From assembly GCF_000282375.1 (NCBI RefSeq), contig NZ_AKJK01000078.1, positions 1-64,000 on the forward strand: 64,000 nucleotides of DNA. Reading direction: 5' to 3'. The first letter of the stretch is position 1; each line of letters starts with the position of its first letter. Positions 1-7,986 of the stretch are shown piece by piece. The position numbers and the translations under genes are program-made. This DNA comes from Pseudomonas sp. GM50. Its GTDB lineage: Bacteria; Pseudomonadota; Gammaproteobacteria; Pseudomonadales; Pseudomonadaceae. The notes beneath the pieces are model-generated. The model ran no database searches. It was given only the letters and a program-made list of their open reading frames with translations, and was not told the DNA's origin.

Positions 1-76
1 AGCCTGCTCGCGATAGCGGCGGTACAGTCAATATTGATGTCGCCTGACACAACGCCTTCGCGAGCAAGCCCCCACA
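1..76. repeat. REPIN, cut by window start
   Basis: This is the right part of a REP doublet. A REP arm of the type gcctgctcgcgat at the left edge is followed by a spacer and an inverted arm ending in cgagcaagcccccacac. The left tip lies outside the window. It sits just downstream of the chemoreceptor gene on the minus strand. Confidence 0.75.
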
Positions 77-105
77 CTGGATCTTCTGTGGACGCAGCAT
101 CGGGG

Positions 106-2253
106 TCACACGCGAAACTGATCCATCAAGCTCTGCTGCTGATTCGCCAAACTGTTAAGCGACTGACTCACCCGTGCCGATTCATTGGCCTGCCCTGACA
201 GCGATTCGGTCACATCCCGAATGGTCGCCACGTTGTTGTTAATCTCCTCGGCCACCGCGCTCTGTTCTTCAGCCGCACTGGCAATCTGCAGGTTCATGTC
301 GCTGATCACCGTCACCGCATCACCAATCTGACGCAACGCTGTCACCGCCTGACTAACCTGATCGACACTGCCCTGAGCCTGGCGATGGCTGTTGTTCATC
401 GAACTCACCACGTCCTGAGTACCGCTCTGCAACTGCTCGATCACCAGGCGGGTTTCCTCCACGGACTCCTGAGTACGCCGTGCCAGGTTGCGCACTTCAT
501 CGGCCACCACGGCAAAACCACGTCCGGCTTCACCCGCCCGGGCGGCTTCGATGGCGGCGTTCAGCGCCAGCAGGTTGGTCTGTTCGGCAATGGCACGAAT
601 GACTTCCAGCACCGAACCGATTTTCTCACTGTTCGTTGCCAGCCCTTCGACCTGCACCATGGCTGCGCTCATGTCGGCAGCGAGGTGGTCGATGCTGGCG
701 GTGGTGCGGTCGATCACGGTCAAACCCTGACGGGTCGCCTGATCGGCATCGCGCGCCGCTTGTGCTGCTTGCGCGGCGCTACGGGCGACGTCCTGGGCGG
801 TGGCGCTCATTTCGTGGGACGCGGTCGCCACCTGATCGACCTGACGGTATTGCTGTTCCATGCCGGCGCTGGTCTGGGTGGCGATGGCGGACGACTGGTC
901 CGCCGTGCTGCGGGCATCCTGCACCGAGCGCTTCACTTGGGTGATGATCGGTTGCAGCTTGTCGAGGAAACGGTTGAACCAACCGGCCAACTGGCCCAGT
1001 TCATCCTGCTTGTCGTAGGCCAGGCGCCGGGTCAGGTCGCCTTCGCCGCTGGCAATGTCTTCCAGCATGCGGGCCACGCCGAGGATCGGTCGGGTCACGC
1101 TACGCGCCATCAGCCACACCAACAGCAGACCGACGAGCGCCGCCAGCACACCCAGGCCCAGTTCAATCAGCGTACCGGTGGTGTTGCTGTCGTCGAGTTG
1201 TTTTTTCAGCGCTTCGGCGGGGCCGACCAGGACCTTCTCCGGCACGTCCAGCAACACCCCCCAGGATTTGCCACCGGGAATCGGCTGGAACGGTGACAAC
1301 ACTTTCAATTGCTGGTTGCTGTGCAGGCTTTCGGTTTTGCTGCTGGTGGTCAGCCTGCGGAGCAATTCGGCACCGTTGGTTGTGTCGACGGCGTCCAGGC
1401 GCTGGCTGAGCTTGCTGGCGTCCGGGCTGTAGGCGGCAAGCAAACCGACCGGGCTGACGATGCTGACATTGGTCTGGCCGTCATAGAGTTTTTTGCTGGC
1501 GCTCTGGCTGATCGCTTGCAGGCTGTTGAGGTTGATGTCCACCGACAGCGAGGCGATGACTTTGCCGTTGACCATCAGCGGGAACACGATGCTGGTCATC
1601 AGCACATTCTGGCCGTCGATTACATAGAAGTAGGGTTCAATCACGCAAGGCTTGAGCGTGGTGCGCGGGCAAGTGAACCAGGCGTTGGCCGGCTCGCCGC
1701 TGGGGCCGGTGCTGGTATCGGCCATGTCGCTTTCCGGCAGGGCCATGGAGGTCACCTTGCCAGGCACAGGTTGCGACCAGTAGAGGGCGAAACGACCCTT
1801 CTCGTTACTGCCAATCTCTGTCTGGTCAGCGAACAGTTCGTCCTTGCCGTCCAGCGCATTGGCCTCGAACACCAGGGACAGGCCAAGCAGTTCCGGGTTG
1901 GCTTGCAGGGCCGACTTGACCTGCCGGGTCAAGTCTTCACGCAGGTCGAAGGCGTCGAGAAAGCGCTTCTCGGCCTGATCGCGCAGGAACAGCACCTGCC
2001 GCGAGAAACCATGGCCATATTGATAGGCGTCCATGAACTGCTGACGAATGCCCAGCGCCTGGACTTCACCCTGGGACTCGATGCGCGCCTGGGCGGCTTC
2101 GGTGAGCATCTCCATGCTCGAGGCTTTCACCAGCGCGGAGCTGTGCTCCATGCGATACAGCGAAAGACCTACCAGCAGGGTCACGATGCCCGCCAGGCAC
2201 AGCCCGGCCAACAGGGTGATTTTCCATTGGATGGAAAGTTGTCTGAGCGACAT
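106..2253 (-). CDS. methyl-accepting chemotaxis protein, dCache type
   Basis: A membrane chemoreceptor that senses a periplasmic ligand and controls CheA at the cell pole. The 715 residues show an N-terminal membrane segment (about 12-32), a large periplasmic region of about 320 residues typical of a double Cache sensor, a second membrane segment (about 365-385), a HAMP domain (about 388-440) and a long helical signalling domain. The signalling tip contains the hallmark GRGFAVVADEVRNLARRTQ. The C-terminus ends in QFRV and lacks a CheR-binding pentapeptide. The ligand cannot be named from sequence; many dCache receptors in pseudomonads bind amino acids. A weak flagellar sigma28-like promoter lies just upstream. 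The nearby permease at 2638 is divergent, and a second chemoreceptor follows it. Confidence 0.95.
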   Translation of the reverse strand: MSLRQLSIQWKITLLAGLCLAGIVTLLVGLSLYRMEHSSALVKASSMEMLTEAAQARIESQGEVQALGIRQQFMDAYQYGHGFSRQVLFLRDQAEKRFLDAFDLREDLTRQVKSALQANPELLGLSLVFEANALDGKDELFADQTEIGSNEKGRFALYWSQPVPGKVTSMALPESDMADTSTGPSGEPANAWFTCPRTTLKPCVIEPYFYVIDGQNVLMTSIVFPLMVNGKVIASLSVDINLNSLQAISQSASKKLYDGQTNVSIVSPVGLLAAYSPDASKLSQRLDAVDTTNGAELLRRLTTSSKTESLHSNQQLKVLSPFQPIPGGKSWGVLLDVPEKVLVGPAEALKKQLDDSNTTGTLIELGLGVLAALVGLLLVWLMARSVTRPILGVARMLEDIASGEGDLTRRLAYDKQDELGQLAGWFNRFLDKLQPIITQVKRSVQDARSTADQSSAIATQTSAGMEQQYRQVDQVATASHEMSATAQDVARSAAQAAQAARDADQATRQGLTVIDRTTASIDHLAADMSAAMVQVEGLATNSEKIGSVLEVIRAIAEQTNLLALNAAIEAARAGEAGRGFAVVADEVRNLARRTQESVEETRLVIEQLQSGTQDVVSSMNNSHRQAQGSVDQVSQAVTALRQIGDAVTVISDMNLQIASAAEEQSAVAEEINNNVATIRDVTESLSGQANESARVSQSLNSLANQQQSLMDQFRV

Positions 2254-2265
2254 GGAAACGTCCTT

Positions 2266-2291
2266 TTATTCGATAAATATCTGAGACTTTG
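2266..2291 (-). promoter_or_regulatory. weak sigma28 (FliA)-like promoter
   Basis: On the minus strand CAAAGTCT, 10 bases, then TCGAATAA resembles the FliA pattern TAAAGTTT-N11-GCCGATAA at 11 of 16 positions but with one base too few in the spacer. It ends 13 bases before the chemoreceptor start, so the leader would be very short. Low confidence. Confidence 0.3.
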
Positions 2292-2340
2292 CACTGTAGC
2301 GGCTGTGATTCGGCTTTCTTTATGTAGCAAGCCGAAGCTT

Positions 2341-2481
2341 TGTGGCGAGGGGGATTGCCTGTGGCGAGGGGGCTTGCCCCCGTTGGGTCGCGAAGCGGCC
2401 CCCAGCATTTGGTCAGACAACCCGCATCGGCAGGTTTTGCGACTGCTTCGCAGCCGGACGGGGGCAAGCCCCCTCGCCACA
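2341..2481. repeat. REPIN, tgtggcgaggggg family
   Basis: A long REP doublet occupies most of the 384-base gap between the chemoreceptor and the permease. The arm tgtggcgagggggcttgccc at 2360 faces its inverse ending at 2481. The left arm is partly duplicated (2341-2359, with gattgcc instead of gcttgcc). The spacer resembles those at 32.9, 35.3 and 46.8 kb. Apart from this and the weak promoter nothing else is seen in the gap. Confidence 0.85.
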
Positions 2482-2637
2482 GGGTAAACCACGTCCACGG
2501 TCCAAACGGGGTGTTGGCTTTGACAAGGCCGCAGCGGTCCGGCACAGTGCGCGCCCTCTAATAAAACCCATTCTTCAATCCGCCGGCAGCTCATGCAGAC
2601 TGCTGGCCGGACTCATTCCGTTTGCCTTGAGGTAACG

Positions 2638-3957
2638 ATGATTAATGCAGTAATTGCCGCGGTCGGCATCATGCTGATACTCAGCCTGTCCCGCGTGCAT
2701 GTGGTGATCGCACTGATCGTGGGCGCGCTGGTCGGTGGCTTGACCGGTGGCCTGGGCATCGACGCGACCCTGAAAGCCTTCAACAATGGCCTCGGCGGCG
2801 GGGCGACGGTTGCGTTGTCCTACGCTTTGCTCGGCGCATTCGCGGTGGCCATCGCCAAGTCCGGCCTGGCTCATGCCCTGGCCGACAAAGCCCTGGCCAT
2901 GGTCGATCGTCAGCACGCCAACGGTGGCGGAAATGTCAAATGGCTGCTGATCGGTTTGCTGTGGGTGGTGGCCATCGCCTCGCAGAACATTTTGCCGATT
3001 CATATCGCCTTTATCCCGTTGCTGGTTCCGCCTCTTTTATATGTGCTGACCAAGCTGCAACTGGACCGTCGATTGATTGCCTGTGTTATCACCTTCGGTT
3101 TGATCACGCCGTACATGTTCCTGCCCGTGGGCTTCGGCAACATCTTCCTCAATGAAATCCTGCTGGCCAACGTCGCCCGCAGTGGCGTGGATATCAGCGG
3201 AATCAACGTCACCCATGCCATGGGCATTCCGGCACTTGGCATGGTTTTCGGTCTCGCGGCAGCCTTCATCAGCTATCGCAAGAAGCGCGTTTACGATCTG
3301 GAAAAGATCGAGCAAGTCGAACAGGTCGCGGTGCAATACAACCCGTTGAGCTTGATGGTGGCCGGCCTGGCCATTGCCGCCGCGTTCATTATTCAGTTGC
3401 TGTTGGACTCGATGATTATCGGGGCGCTGGCGGGTTTTCTGATTTTCTCGGTGTCGGGAATTGTGAAGTGGCGCGACACCGATGACCTGTTCACCGAAGG
3501 CATGAAGATGATGGCAATGATCGGCTTCATCATGATCGCCGCGTCCGGGTTTGGCGAAGTGATCAAAGCCACCGGGCAAGTGCAGACACTGGTCGAAACC
3601 TCGGCCTCGTGGATCGGCCACAGCAAAGCCATCGGCGCGTTACTGATGTTGCTGGTGGGCCTGTTGGTAACCATGGGCATTGGCTCGTCGTTTTCCACCG
3701 TCCCGATTCTGGCGGTGATTTTCGTGCCGCTGTGCGTGCAACTGGGCTTCAGCCCGATCGCCATCGTGTGCATCGTCGGCACTGCTGGCGCATTGGGCGA
3801 TGCCGGGTCACCCGCGTCGGACTCGACCCTGGGCCCGACCTCCGGTCTGAACATCGACGGCCAGCATCACCACATCTGGGACACCGTGGTCCCGACCTTC
3901 CTGCACTACAACCTGCCATTGCTGGCGTTTGGCTGGGTGGCGGCGATGGTGTTGTAA
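2638..3957 (+). CDS. Na+/H+ antiporter family permease
   Basis: An inner-membrane transporter of 439 residues with about 12 hydrophobic helices spread over its whole length. It resembles the Na+/H+ antiporter family group that includes YuiF (NhaC/ArsB-like superfamily). Conserved-looking features include SQNILPIHIAFIPLLVPPLL near residue 120, GLITPYMFLPVGFGN near 160, and GTAGALGDAGSPASDSTLGP near 395, which is the kind of broken helix found in ion-coupled carriers. Family members have been linked to amino-acid (histidine) uptake as well as to cation exchange, so the substrate is open. The ATG at 2638 follows a TTGAGGTAAC ribosome site; the frame stays open to 2593 without a better start. Confidence 0.85.
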   Translation: MINAVIAAVGIMLILSLSRVHVVIALIVGALVGGLTGGLGIDATLKAFNNGLGGGATVALSYALLGAFAVAIAKSGLAHALADKALAMVDRQHANGGGNVKWLLIGLLWVVAIASQNILPIHIAFIPLLVPPLLYVLTKLQLDRRLIACVITFGLITPYMFLPVGFGNIFLNEILLANVARSGVDISGINVTHAMGIPALGMVFGLAAAFISYRKKRVYDLEKIEQVEQVAVQYNPLSLMVAGLAIAAAFIIQLLLDSMIIGALAGFLIFSVSGIVKWRDTDDLFTEGMKMMAMIGFIMIAASGFGEVIKATGQVQTLVETSASWIGHSKAIGALLMLLVGLLVTMGIGSSFSTVPILAVIFVPLCVQLGFSPIAIVCIVGTAGALGDAGSPASDSTLGPTSGLNIDGQHHHIWDTVVPTFLHYNLPLLAFGWVAAMVL

Positions 3958-3970
3958 CGACTACTACCCT

Positions 3971-4059
3971 TGTGGGAGCGAGCCTGCTCGCGATGGCGAT
4001 CTGTCAGTCACATTGATGCTGAATGTATCGCCGCCATCGCGAGCAGGCTCGCTCCCACA
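3971..4059. repeat. REPIN, tgtgggagcgagcctgctcgcga family
   Basis: A perfect-looking REP doublet with inverted arms tgtgggagcgagcctgctcg and its complement around a short spacer, between the permease stop and the next chemoreceptor promoter. It could fold as a long hairpin in the transcript. Confidence 0.9.
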
Positions 4060-4069
4060 ATGACCGCGT

Positions 4070-4096
4070 TCAACTTTTGAATTGGCCTGCCGTTAT
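4070..4096 (+). promoter_or_regulatory. sigma28 (FliA) promoter
   Basis: TCAACTTT, 11 bases, then GCCGTTAT closely matches the flagellar sigma factor consensus (TAAAGTTT or TCAAGTTT, N11, GCCGATAA). It ends 40 bases before the chemoreceptor start at 4137, which is a normal distance and fits the motility role of that gene. Confidence 0.7.
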
Positions 4097-4136
4097 AGCC
4101 TTTAACCACGCCAACAAAATCAAAAGAGTGAACGTC

Positions 4137-5819
4137 ATGCGCATGAGCCTGAAGGCCAAAGTCCTGTCCCTTGCCGTCCTACCGGTGCTGCTCTTTGCGC
4201 TGGTCATCAGCCTGACCACGTTGTTCATTCTGCAGGAGCAGGCCCGCAAGGAAGTCGAGGAAACCCGTCAGCGCCTGCTCAGCGATGCCAAGGCGACCCT
4301 GCAAAGTTACGTCGCCGTGGCCATGACCACGATCAAACCGCTCTACGACGCAGCCGCTCCCGGCGATGACGCGGCACGGGCGCAGGTGGTCAAGTTGCTG
4401 TCGAGTATCACCTACGGCAAGGACGGCTACTTCTTCGGCTACGACTCCAATACCGTGCGCCTGTTCAAGGCCAACAGCCCCGAAGGCGTGGGCCAGAGCT
4501 TCAAGGACAACCGCGACCCGAACGGCGTCTACGTCAACCGTGACCTGGTGAAAGTCGCCAAGGACGGTACTCACTACCTGCAATACAGCTCGCCGCTGCC
4601 CGGCAACACCCAAGTGCTGGTGCCCAAGCTCGGCTACACCGAATACCTGCCGAAGTGGGACATGGCGGTCGGTACCTCGGTCAACCTCGACGGCATTGAA
4701 GCTCAAGTGGCACTGGTTGAGATCAAGGTCCATGAGCGCATGCAAGGCGTGGTGCTGAGCATTGTCGGGATTGCCGTGGTGGTGCTGTTGTTGATCGCTG
4801 CCGCCGGGATGTTGCTGGCCAATACCATTCTGCGTCCGCTGAATCTGATGAAAGCCAACCTTGACGACATCGCGGCGGGCGAGGGCGACCTGACCCGACG
4901 CCTGTCCATCACCAGCCAGGATGAACTCGGCGAACTGGCCGGCTCGTTCAACCGTTTCGTCGACAAGATCCACGGTTTGGTACGCCAGATCACTGAAATG
5001 ACCTCGCAACTGACCGGGCTGGTGAATCAGGTCTCCGATCAGGCCCAGCGCTCGGATCAAGCCATGGAGCGCCAGCGTCACGAAACCGATCAGGTGGCCA
5101 CGGCGATCAATGAGATGTCGGCGGCGGCCCAGGAAGTGGCCAAGAGCGCACAAAACGCGGCGGTCGCTGCCCAGCAGACCGACGAAGAAGGTCAGGCCGC
5201 CAAGCGCGTGGTAGCCGGCAGCATCGTGAAGATTCATGCGTTGGTGAACGACATTCGCAGCAGCGGCGTGTCCCTCGACAGCTTGCAGAAAGACGTGTCG
5301 TCGATTGTCAGCGTACTCGGGGTGATCCGTTCGATTGCCGAACAGACCAACCTGCTGGCGCTCAACGCCGCCATTGAAGCGGCTCGCGCTGGCGAGGCCG
5401 GGCGTGGTTTTGCGGTGGTCGCCGACGAAGTGCGGGCATTGGCCAGTCGCACGCAAATCAGCACGCAGGAAATCCAGGGTATGATCGACCGCTTGCAGGC
5501 CGGCACCCAATCGGCAGTCGAGGCCATGCGCCGCTCCAGTGAGGCTGGCGACGGCACGTCGGCCCAGGCCAACGAGGCGGGGGCATCTCTGGACGCCATG
5601 GCCCAGTTGATCGGCACCATCAACTCGATGAACGCCCAGATCGCCAGCGCCGCCGAAGAGCAAACCGCTGTGGCCGAAGAAATCAACCGCAGCGTGCACC
5701 AGATCGCCGTGGCCGTAGACAGCGTCGCCGACGAAACCCAGCTCGGCGCCCAGACCTCGCGCAGCCTGGCCGACCTCGGTCAGCGCCTGGGGCAACTGGT
5801 CGGGCAATTCCGTATTTGA
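4137..5819 (+). CDS. methyl-accepting chemotaxis protein, sCache type
   Basis: A chemoreceptor of 560 residues. The order is a short cytoplasmic tail, a membrane helix (about 12-36), a periplasmic single Cache domain of the sCache_2 kind (about 45-195, with the typical DGYFFGYDSN and LPKWDMAVGTSV stretches), a second membrane helix (about 205-228), HAMP (about 230-282) and a signalling domain with GRGFAVVADEVRALASRTQ. sCache_2 receptors often bind small organic acids, but the ligand is not evident here. The start is the ATG at 4137 (MRMSLKAK) behind GAGTG; a second ATG lies two codons later. The frame upstream runs through REPIN sequence and is not coding. A FliA promoter lies 40 bases upstream. 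Confidence 0.95.
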   Translation: MRMSLKAKVLSLAVLPVLLFALVISLTTLFILQEQARKEVEETRQRLLSDAKATLQSYVAVAMTTIKPLYDAAAPGDDAARAQVVKLLSSITYGKDGYFFGYDSNTVRLFKANSPEGVGQSFKDNRDPNGVYVNRDLVKVAKDGTHYLQYSSPLPGNTQVLVPKLGYTEYLPKWDMAVGTSVNLDGIEAQVALVEIKVHERMQGVVLSIVGIAVVVLLLIAAAGMLLANTILRPLNLMKANLDDIAAGEGDLTRRLSITSQDELGELAGSFNRFVDKIHGLVRQITEMTSQLTGLVNQVSDQAQRSDQAMERQRHETDQVATAINEMSAAAQEVAKSAQNAAVAAQQTDEEGQAAKRVVAGSIVKIHALVNDIRSSGVSLDSLQKDVSSIVSVLGVIRSIAEQTNLLALNAAIEAARAGEAGRGFAVVADEVRALASRTQISTQEIQGMIDRLQAGTQSAVEAMRRSSEAGDGTSAQANEAGASLDAMAQLIGTINSMNAQIASAAEEQTAVAEEINRSVHQIAVAVDSVADETQLGAQTSRSLADLGQRLGQLVGQFRI

Positions 5820-5832
5820 TTGATAGTGCTCG

Positions 5833-5986
5833 TGTGGCGAGGGGGCTTGCCCCCGAACAGGACGCAGAACCTGTAGGAGCGAGGCTCGCCCGCGAAGAAC
5901 GATGACGCGTAATACCTGAAAAACCGCGGCGTATTCTTCGCGGGCAAGCCTCGCTCCTACAAGTGCTGTGCTTTCCCCTCGCCACA
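5833..5986. repeat. nested REPIN (one REPIN inside another)
   Basis: An outer pair tgtggcgagggggcttgccc at 5833 and cccctcgccaca ending at 5986 is split by a complete second REPIN of the tgtaggagcgaggc family at 5872-5961. The outer right arm has lost its gcaagccc part. The rest of the 328-base gap before the metallothionein gene (5987-6147) shows nothing definite beyond that gene's leader. Confidence 0.85.
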
Positions 5987-6147
5987 GGGCAGTGTTCGTC
6001 CATGAGTAGCTGCATCGCGACTACCCTCAGTAGTAAGCAAACACCGTCCAAGGGTTTGTTTGAACCCGTTTGGGGGACGAGCGGTCATTTGCTTCAGGTG
6101 TCGCGCACCCGCGTCACCTTGACGACCACAACAATGGAGTCAGACTC

Positions 6148-6312
6148 ATGATCGACAGTGAAAGTATCTGCGACTGCCCCAAATGTTCCTGCAAACTGGG
6201 CGAACATCCGATCGCGCGTCACGGCAAGCACTATTGCTGTGAAGCCTGCGCCAAACATCACGAACACGGCGAAGCATGCGCCACCAAAGGCTGCAAGTGT
6301 GCTCAACACTGA
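6148..6312 (+). CDS. bacterial metallothionein
   Basis: A 54-residue cytoplasmic metal-binding protein of the BmtA/SmtA type, which captures zinc, cadmium or copper ions in a cysteine-histidine cluster. There are ten cysteines (8, 10, 13, 15, 30, 31, 34, 44, 49, 51), arranged as CDCPKCSC, YCCEAC and CATKGCKC, and seven histidines. The order matches pseudomonad metallothioneins, but the protein ends right after the last Cys-X-Cys and lacks the longer acidic tail of some homologues. The start is the ATG at 6148 preceded by GGAGTCAGACTC. It stands alone, with no visible metal-responsive regulator beside it. Confidence 0.9.
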   Translation: MIDSESICDCPKCSCKLGEHPIARHGKHYCCEACAKHHEHGEACATKGCKCAQH

Positions 6313-6382
6313 CCATTCAGCCAAAAAAGTGGAGCCGTCCAGGCTCCACTTCGGTTTGAATCTTTCCCCTCCCTTTTGACGC

Positions 6383-6610
6383 TCAACTGGCCGGTCGCCA
6401 GGTCACATTCTCGATGCCGAATTTTTCCGCCAGCGGTTTGCTGGTCTTTTGCACCCGTTCACGGCCAAAGCGCGGGATCCGGCCGACTCCGGCGTCGCAA
6501 CTTGCCCAGTGCCAAGCCTCTGCATTGTCCATTTTGTCCAGGCGGATAATGAAAGACTTGGGTTTGCCATGAAGGGTGTATTCAATAACGAAAAGTTTTG
6601 CATTGTTCAT
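6383..6610 (-). CDS. small conserved Pseudomonas protein (DUF6555-like)
   Basis: A 75-residue protein with a compact fold-like composition: an N-terminal beta-rich part (KLFVIEYTLHGKPKSFIIRL), a middle EAWHWASCDAGVGRIPRFGR, and a C-terminal part (KPLAEKFGIENVTWRPAS). No signal peptide or membrane segment is visible. It resembles a small family found mainly in pseudomonads that I associate with DUF6555; the function is unknown. A GGAGG-type ribosome site (gggaggaata on the minus strand) supports the ATG at 6610. Confidence 0.7.
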   Translation of the reverse strand: MNNAKLFVIEYTLHGKPKSFIIRLDKMDNAEAWHWASCDAGVGRIPRFGRERVQKTSKPLAEKFGIENVTWRPAS

Positions 6611-6927
6611 AAAGCCTGTATTCCTCCCTGTAGTTATAGAGGGATCGCGAGGCGCGGCGAAAATTCAGTCGAATTGTCGGACGGTGACAGTGCCTGGCGA
6701 CAGCCGGGCGCCTCGTGATCTTGGAGCCTTCCTGACTCCCGATCATCCTAGTCTATGGCCCAAGGTGCGCCGGCGGAGTCGTCCCAGTCGGTATCTTTGT
6801 CGAATGTTCTGGCCCTATCGCGAGCAGGCACGCTCCCACAGTGGATCTGCGTCGCTCACATGATTTGTGACCGACACAGACCTCTGTAGGAGCGAGGCTT
6901 GCCCGCGAAGGCGTCCTCAAGCCGAAC
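6611..6927. other. intergenic region with REP arms
   Basis: This 317-base stretch holds the leader of the small protein on the minus strand and a loose pair of REP arms (6818-6912). No convincing gene is seen. Confidence 0.5.
6818..6912. repeat. two REP arms of different families
   Basis: An inverted arm atcgcgagcaggcacgctcc (ending 6840) is followed 44 bases later by tgtaggagcgaggcttgccc (6885-6912). The arms belong to different REP families, so this is not a standard REPIN; it may be two solitary REPs or a rearranged doublet. Confidence 0.65.
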
Positions 6928-7962
6928 TCAGGCCTCAGGTACGCCTTTCTCCCAAACCGACCAATTCTGCAAAATCTCCTGCACCAACGGATTCCCCGTG
7001 CGGTACAGGTTCTCCAGCGCCGGCACAAAACCGCCTTGATCGGCGTATTTGAGCAGGTTATCCACCTCGCTCTGGCCCGGCGCCGGCCGGTCGAAGTCGG
7101 AACCGGCGCGCACCACCGCCAGGCGCCGGACATCCACCAGCCCCTCGCGGCTAGCGCGCAGCAGCGCCTCGTAGGTGGAGTTGTCTTCCTGCTGAGTCGT
7201 GCAATAGACGCCTTCATTGTTGGTCAACAGCTTGGTCCAGACTTCGGCCCGCTCACTCAACCGCGTCCCGGAAAACCAGGTATTGCCCGCCAGTGTGTCG
7301 CACTGGGTCACCACTGGCGGCTGATTGGCTGGCGCAGACGGATACTTCAAGCGCCACGCCGCCGATTCCTTGCTCTCGCTCAGCTGGACCTTGTGGCTCA
7401 GGGCGAACGCCTTGGCCTGCAACTTCGGATTGAGTTCGAACACTTCAGTCTTGTAGTCCAGCGGCGGTTTTTCGTTCGGGCCTTTGGTGTTGATGCCCAG
7501 GTAACCGGTCGGCCAGTCTTTCGGCGCGTCGCGGGAATCCAGCTCCCACTGGGTGCCAAATTCCACCAGATAGTGCGCCCACGCGGTGGTGCCGATGGTG
7601 CCGTGGTGGGGGCTGATGCCGGCAATCCCGGCGATCAGGAAGTAACTTTTGCGCAGGTCGAATTTCGACGACAGCGCCAAAGCCAGGGTGGAGGCTGCGG
7701 CATTGGTCTGGCCCATGCCGGTGACCATCAGGCACACCTGTTGGGTGTTGCAGCGAATATTCGGGTACTCGGCGGACAGGCCCGGTACGCGCACTTCTTG
7801 CTTGAGTTCCAGGCGATCGATCCAGTTCTGCGCCTCGGGGGCGAACATGGTGATCAGCATCACTTTCGGTTGGATCGGCGCGTCACCAGCCCGCGCGGCA
7901 GAAGAGAGCAGGGCGCCGCAGGCCAGGCCCACGCACAGGGACAGACGGGTTATTGCCTTCAT
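6928..7962 (-). CDS. purine nucleoside permease family protein (NUP)
   Basis: A 344-residue exported protein of the purine nucleoside permease family (PF06516), a family related to nucleoside phosphorylases and linked to nucleoside uptake in yeasts. Residues 1-25 form a signal peptide (cleavage near ARA/GDA). The mature part shows the family stretches MFAPEAQNWID, VTGMGQTNAAAS, IAGIAGISPHHGTIGTTAWA and VRAGSDFDRP. It lies 24 bases downstream of the Tsx-like porin gene on the same strand, so the pair forms an operon: porin in the outer membrane, this protein in the periplasm. Whether it carries or cleaves nucleosides is not settled for bacterial members. The operon leader carries sigma54-type signals. 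Confidence 0.9.
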   Translation of the reverse strand: MKAITRLSLCVGLACGALLSSAARAGDAPIQPKVMLITMFAPEAQNWIDRLELKQEVRVPGLSAEYPNIRCNTQQVCLMVTGMGQTNAAASTLALALSSKFDLRKSYFLIAGIAGISPHHGTIGTTAWAHYLVEFGTQWELDSRDAPKDWPTGYLGINTKGPNEKPPLDYKTEVFELNPKLQAKAFALSHKVQLSESKESAAWRLKYPSAPANQPPVVTQCDTLAGNTWFSGTRLSERAEVWTKLLTNNEGVYCTTQQEDNSTYEALLRASREGLVDVRRLAVVRAGSDFDRPAPGQSEVDNLLKYADQGGFVPALENLYRTGNPLVQEILQNWSVWEKGVPEA

Positions 7963-7986
7963 AAAACCTCCTGATTCAAATGAGCC

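Noticed and set aside
4179..5807. A 542-codon frame on the minus strand opposite the chemoreceptor
   Set aside because: Antisense shadow of a clear chemoreceptor; no domain, no ribosome site.
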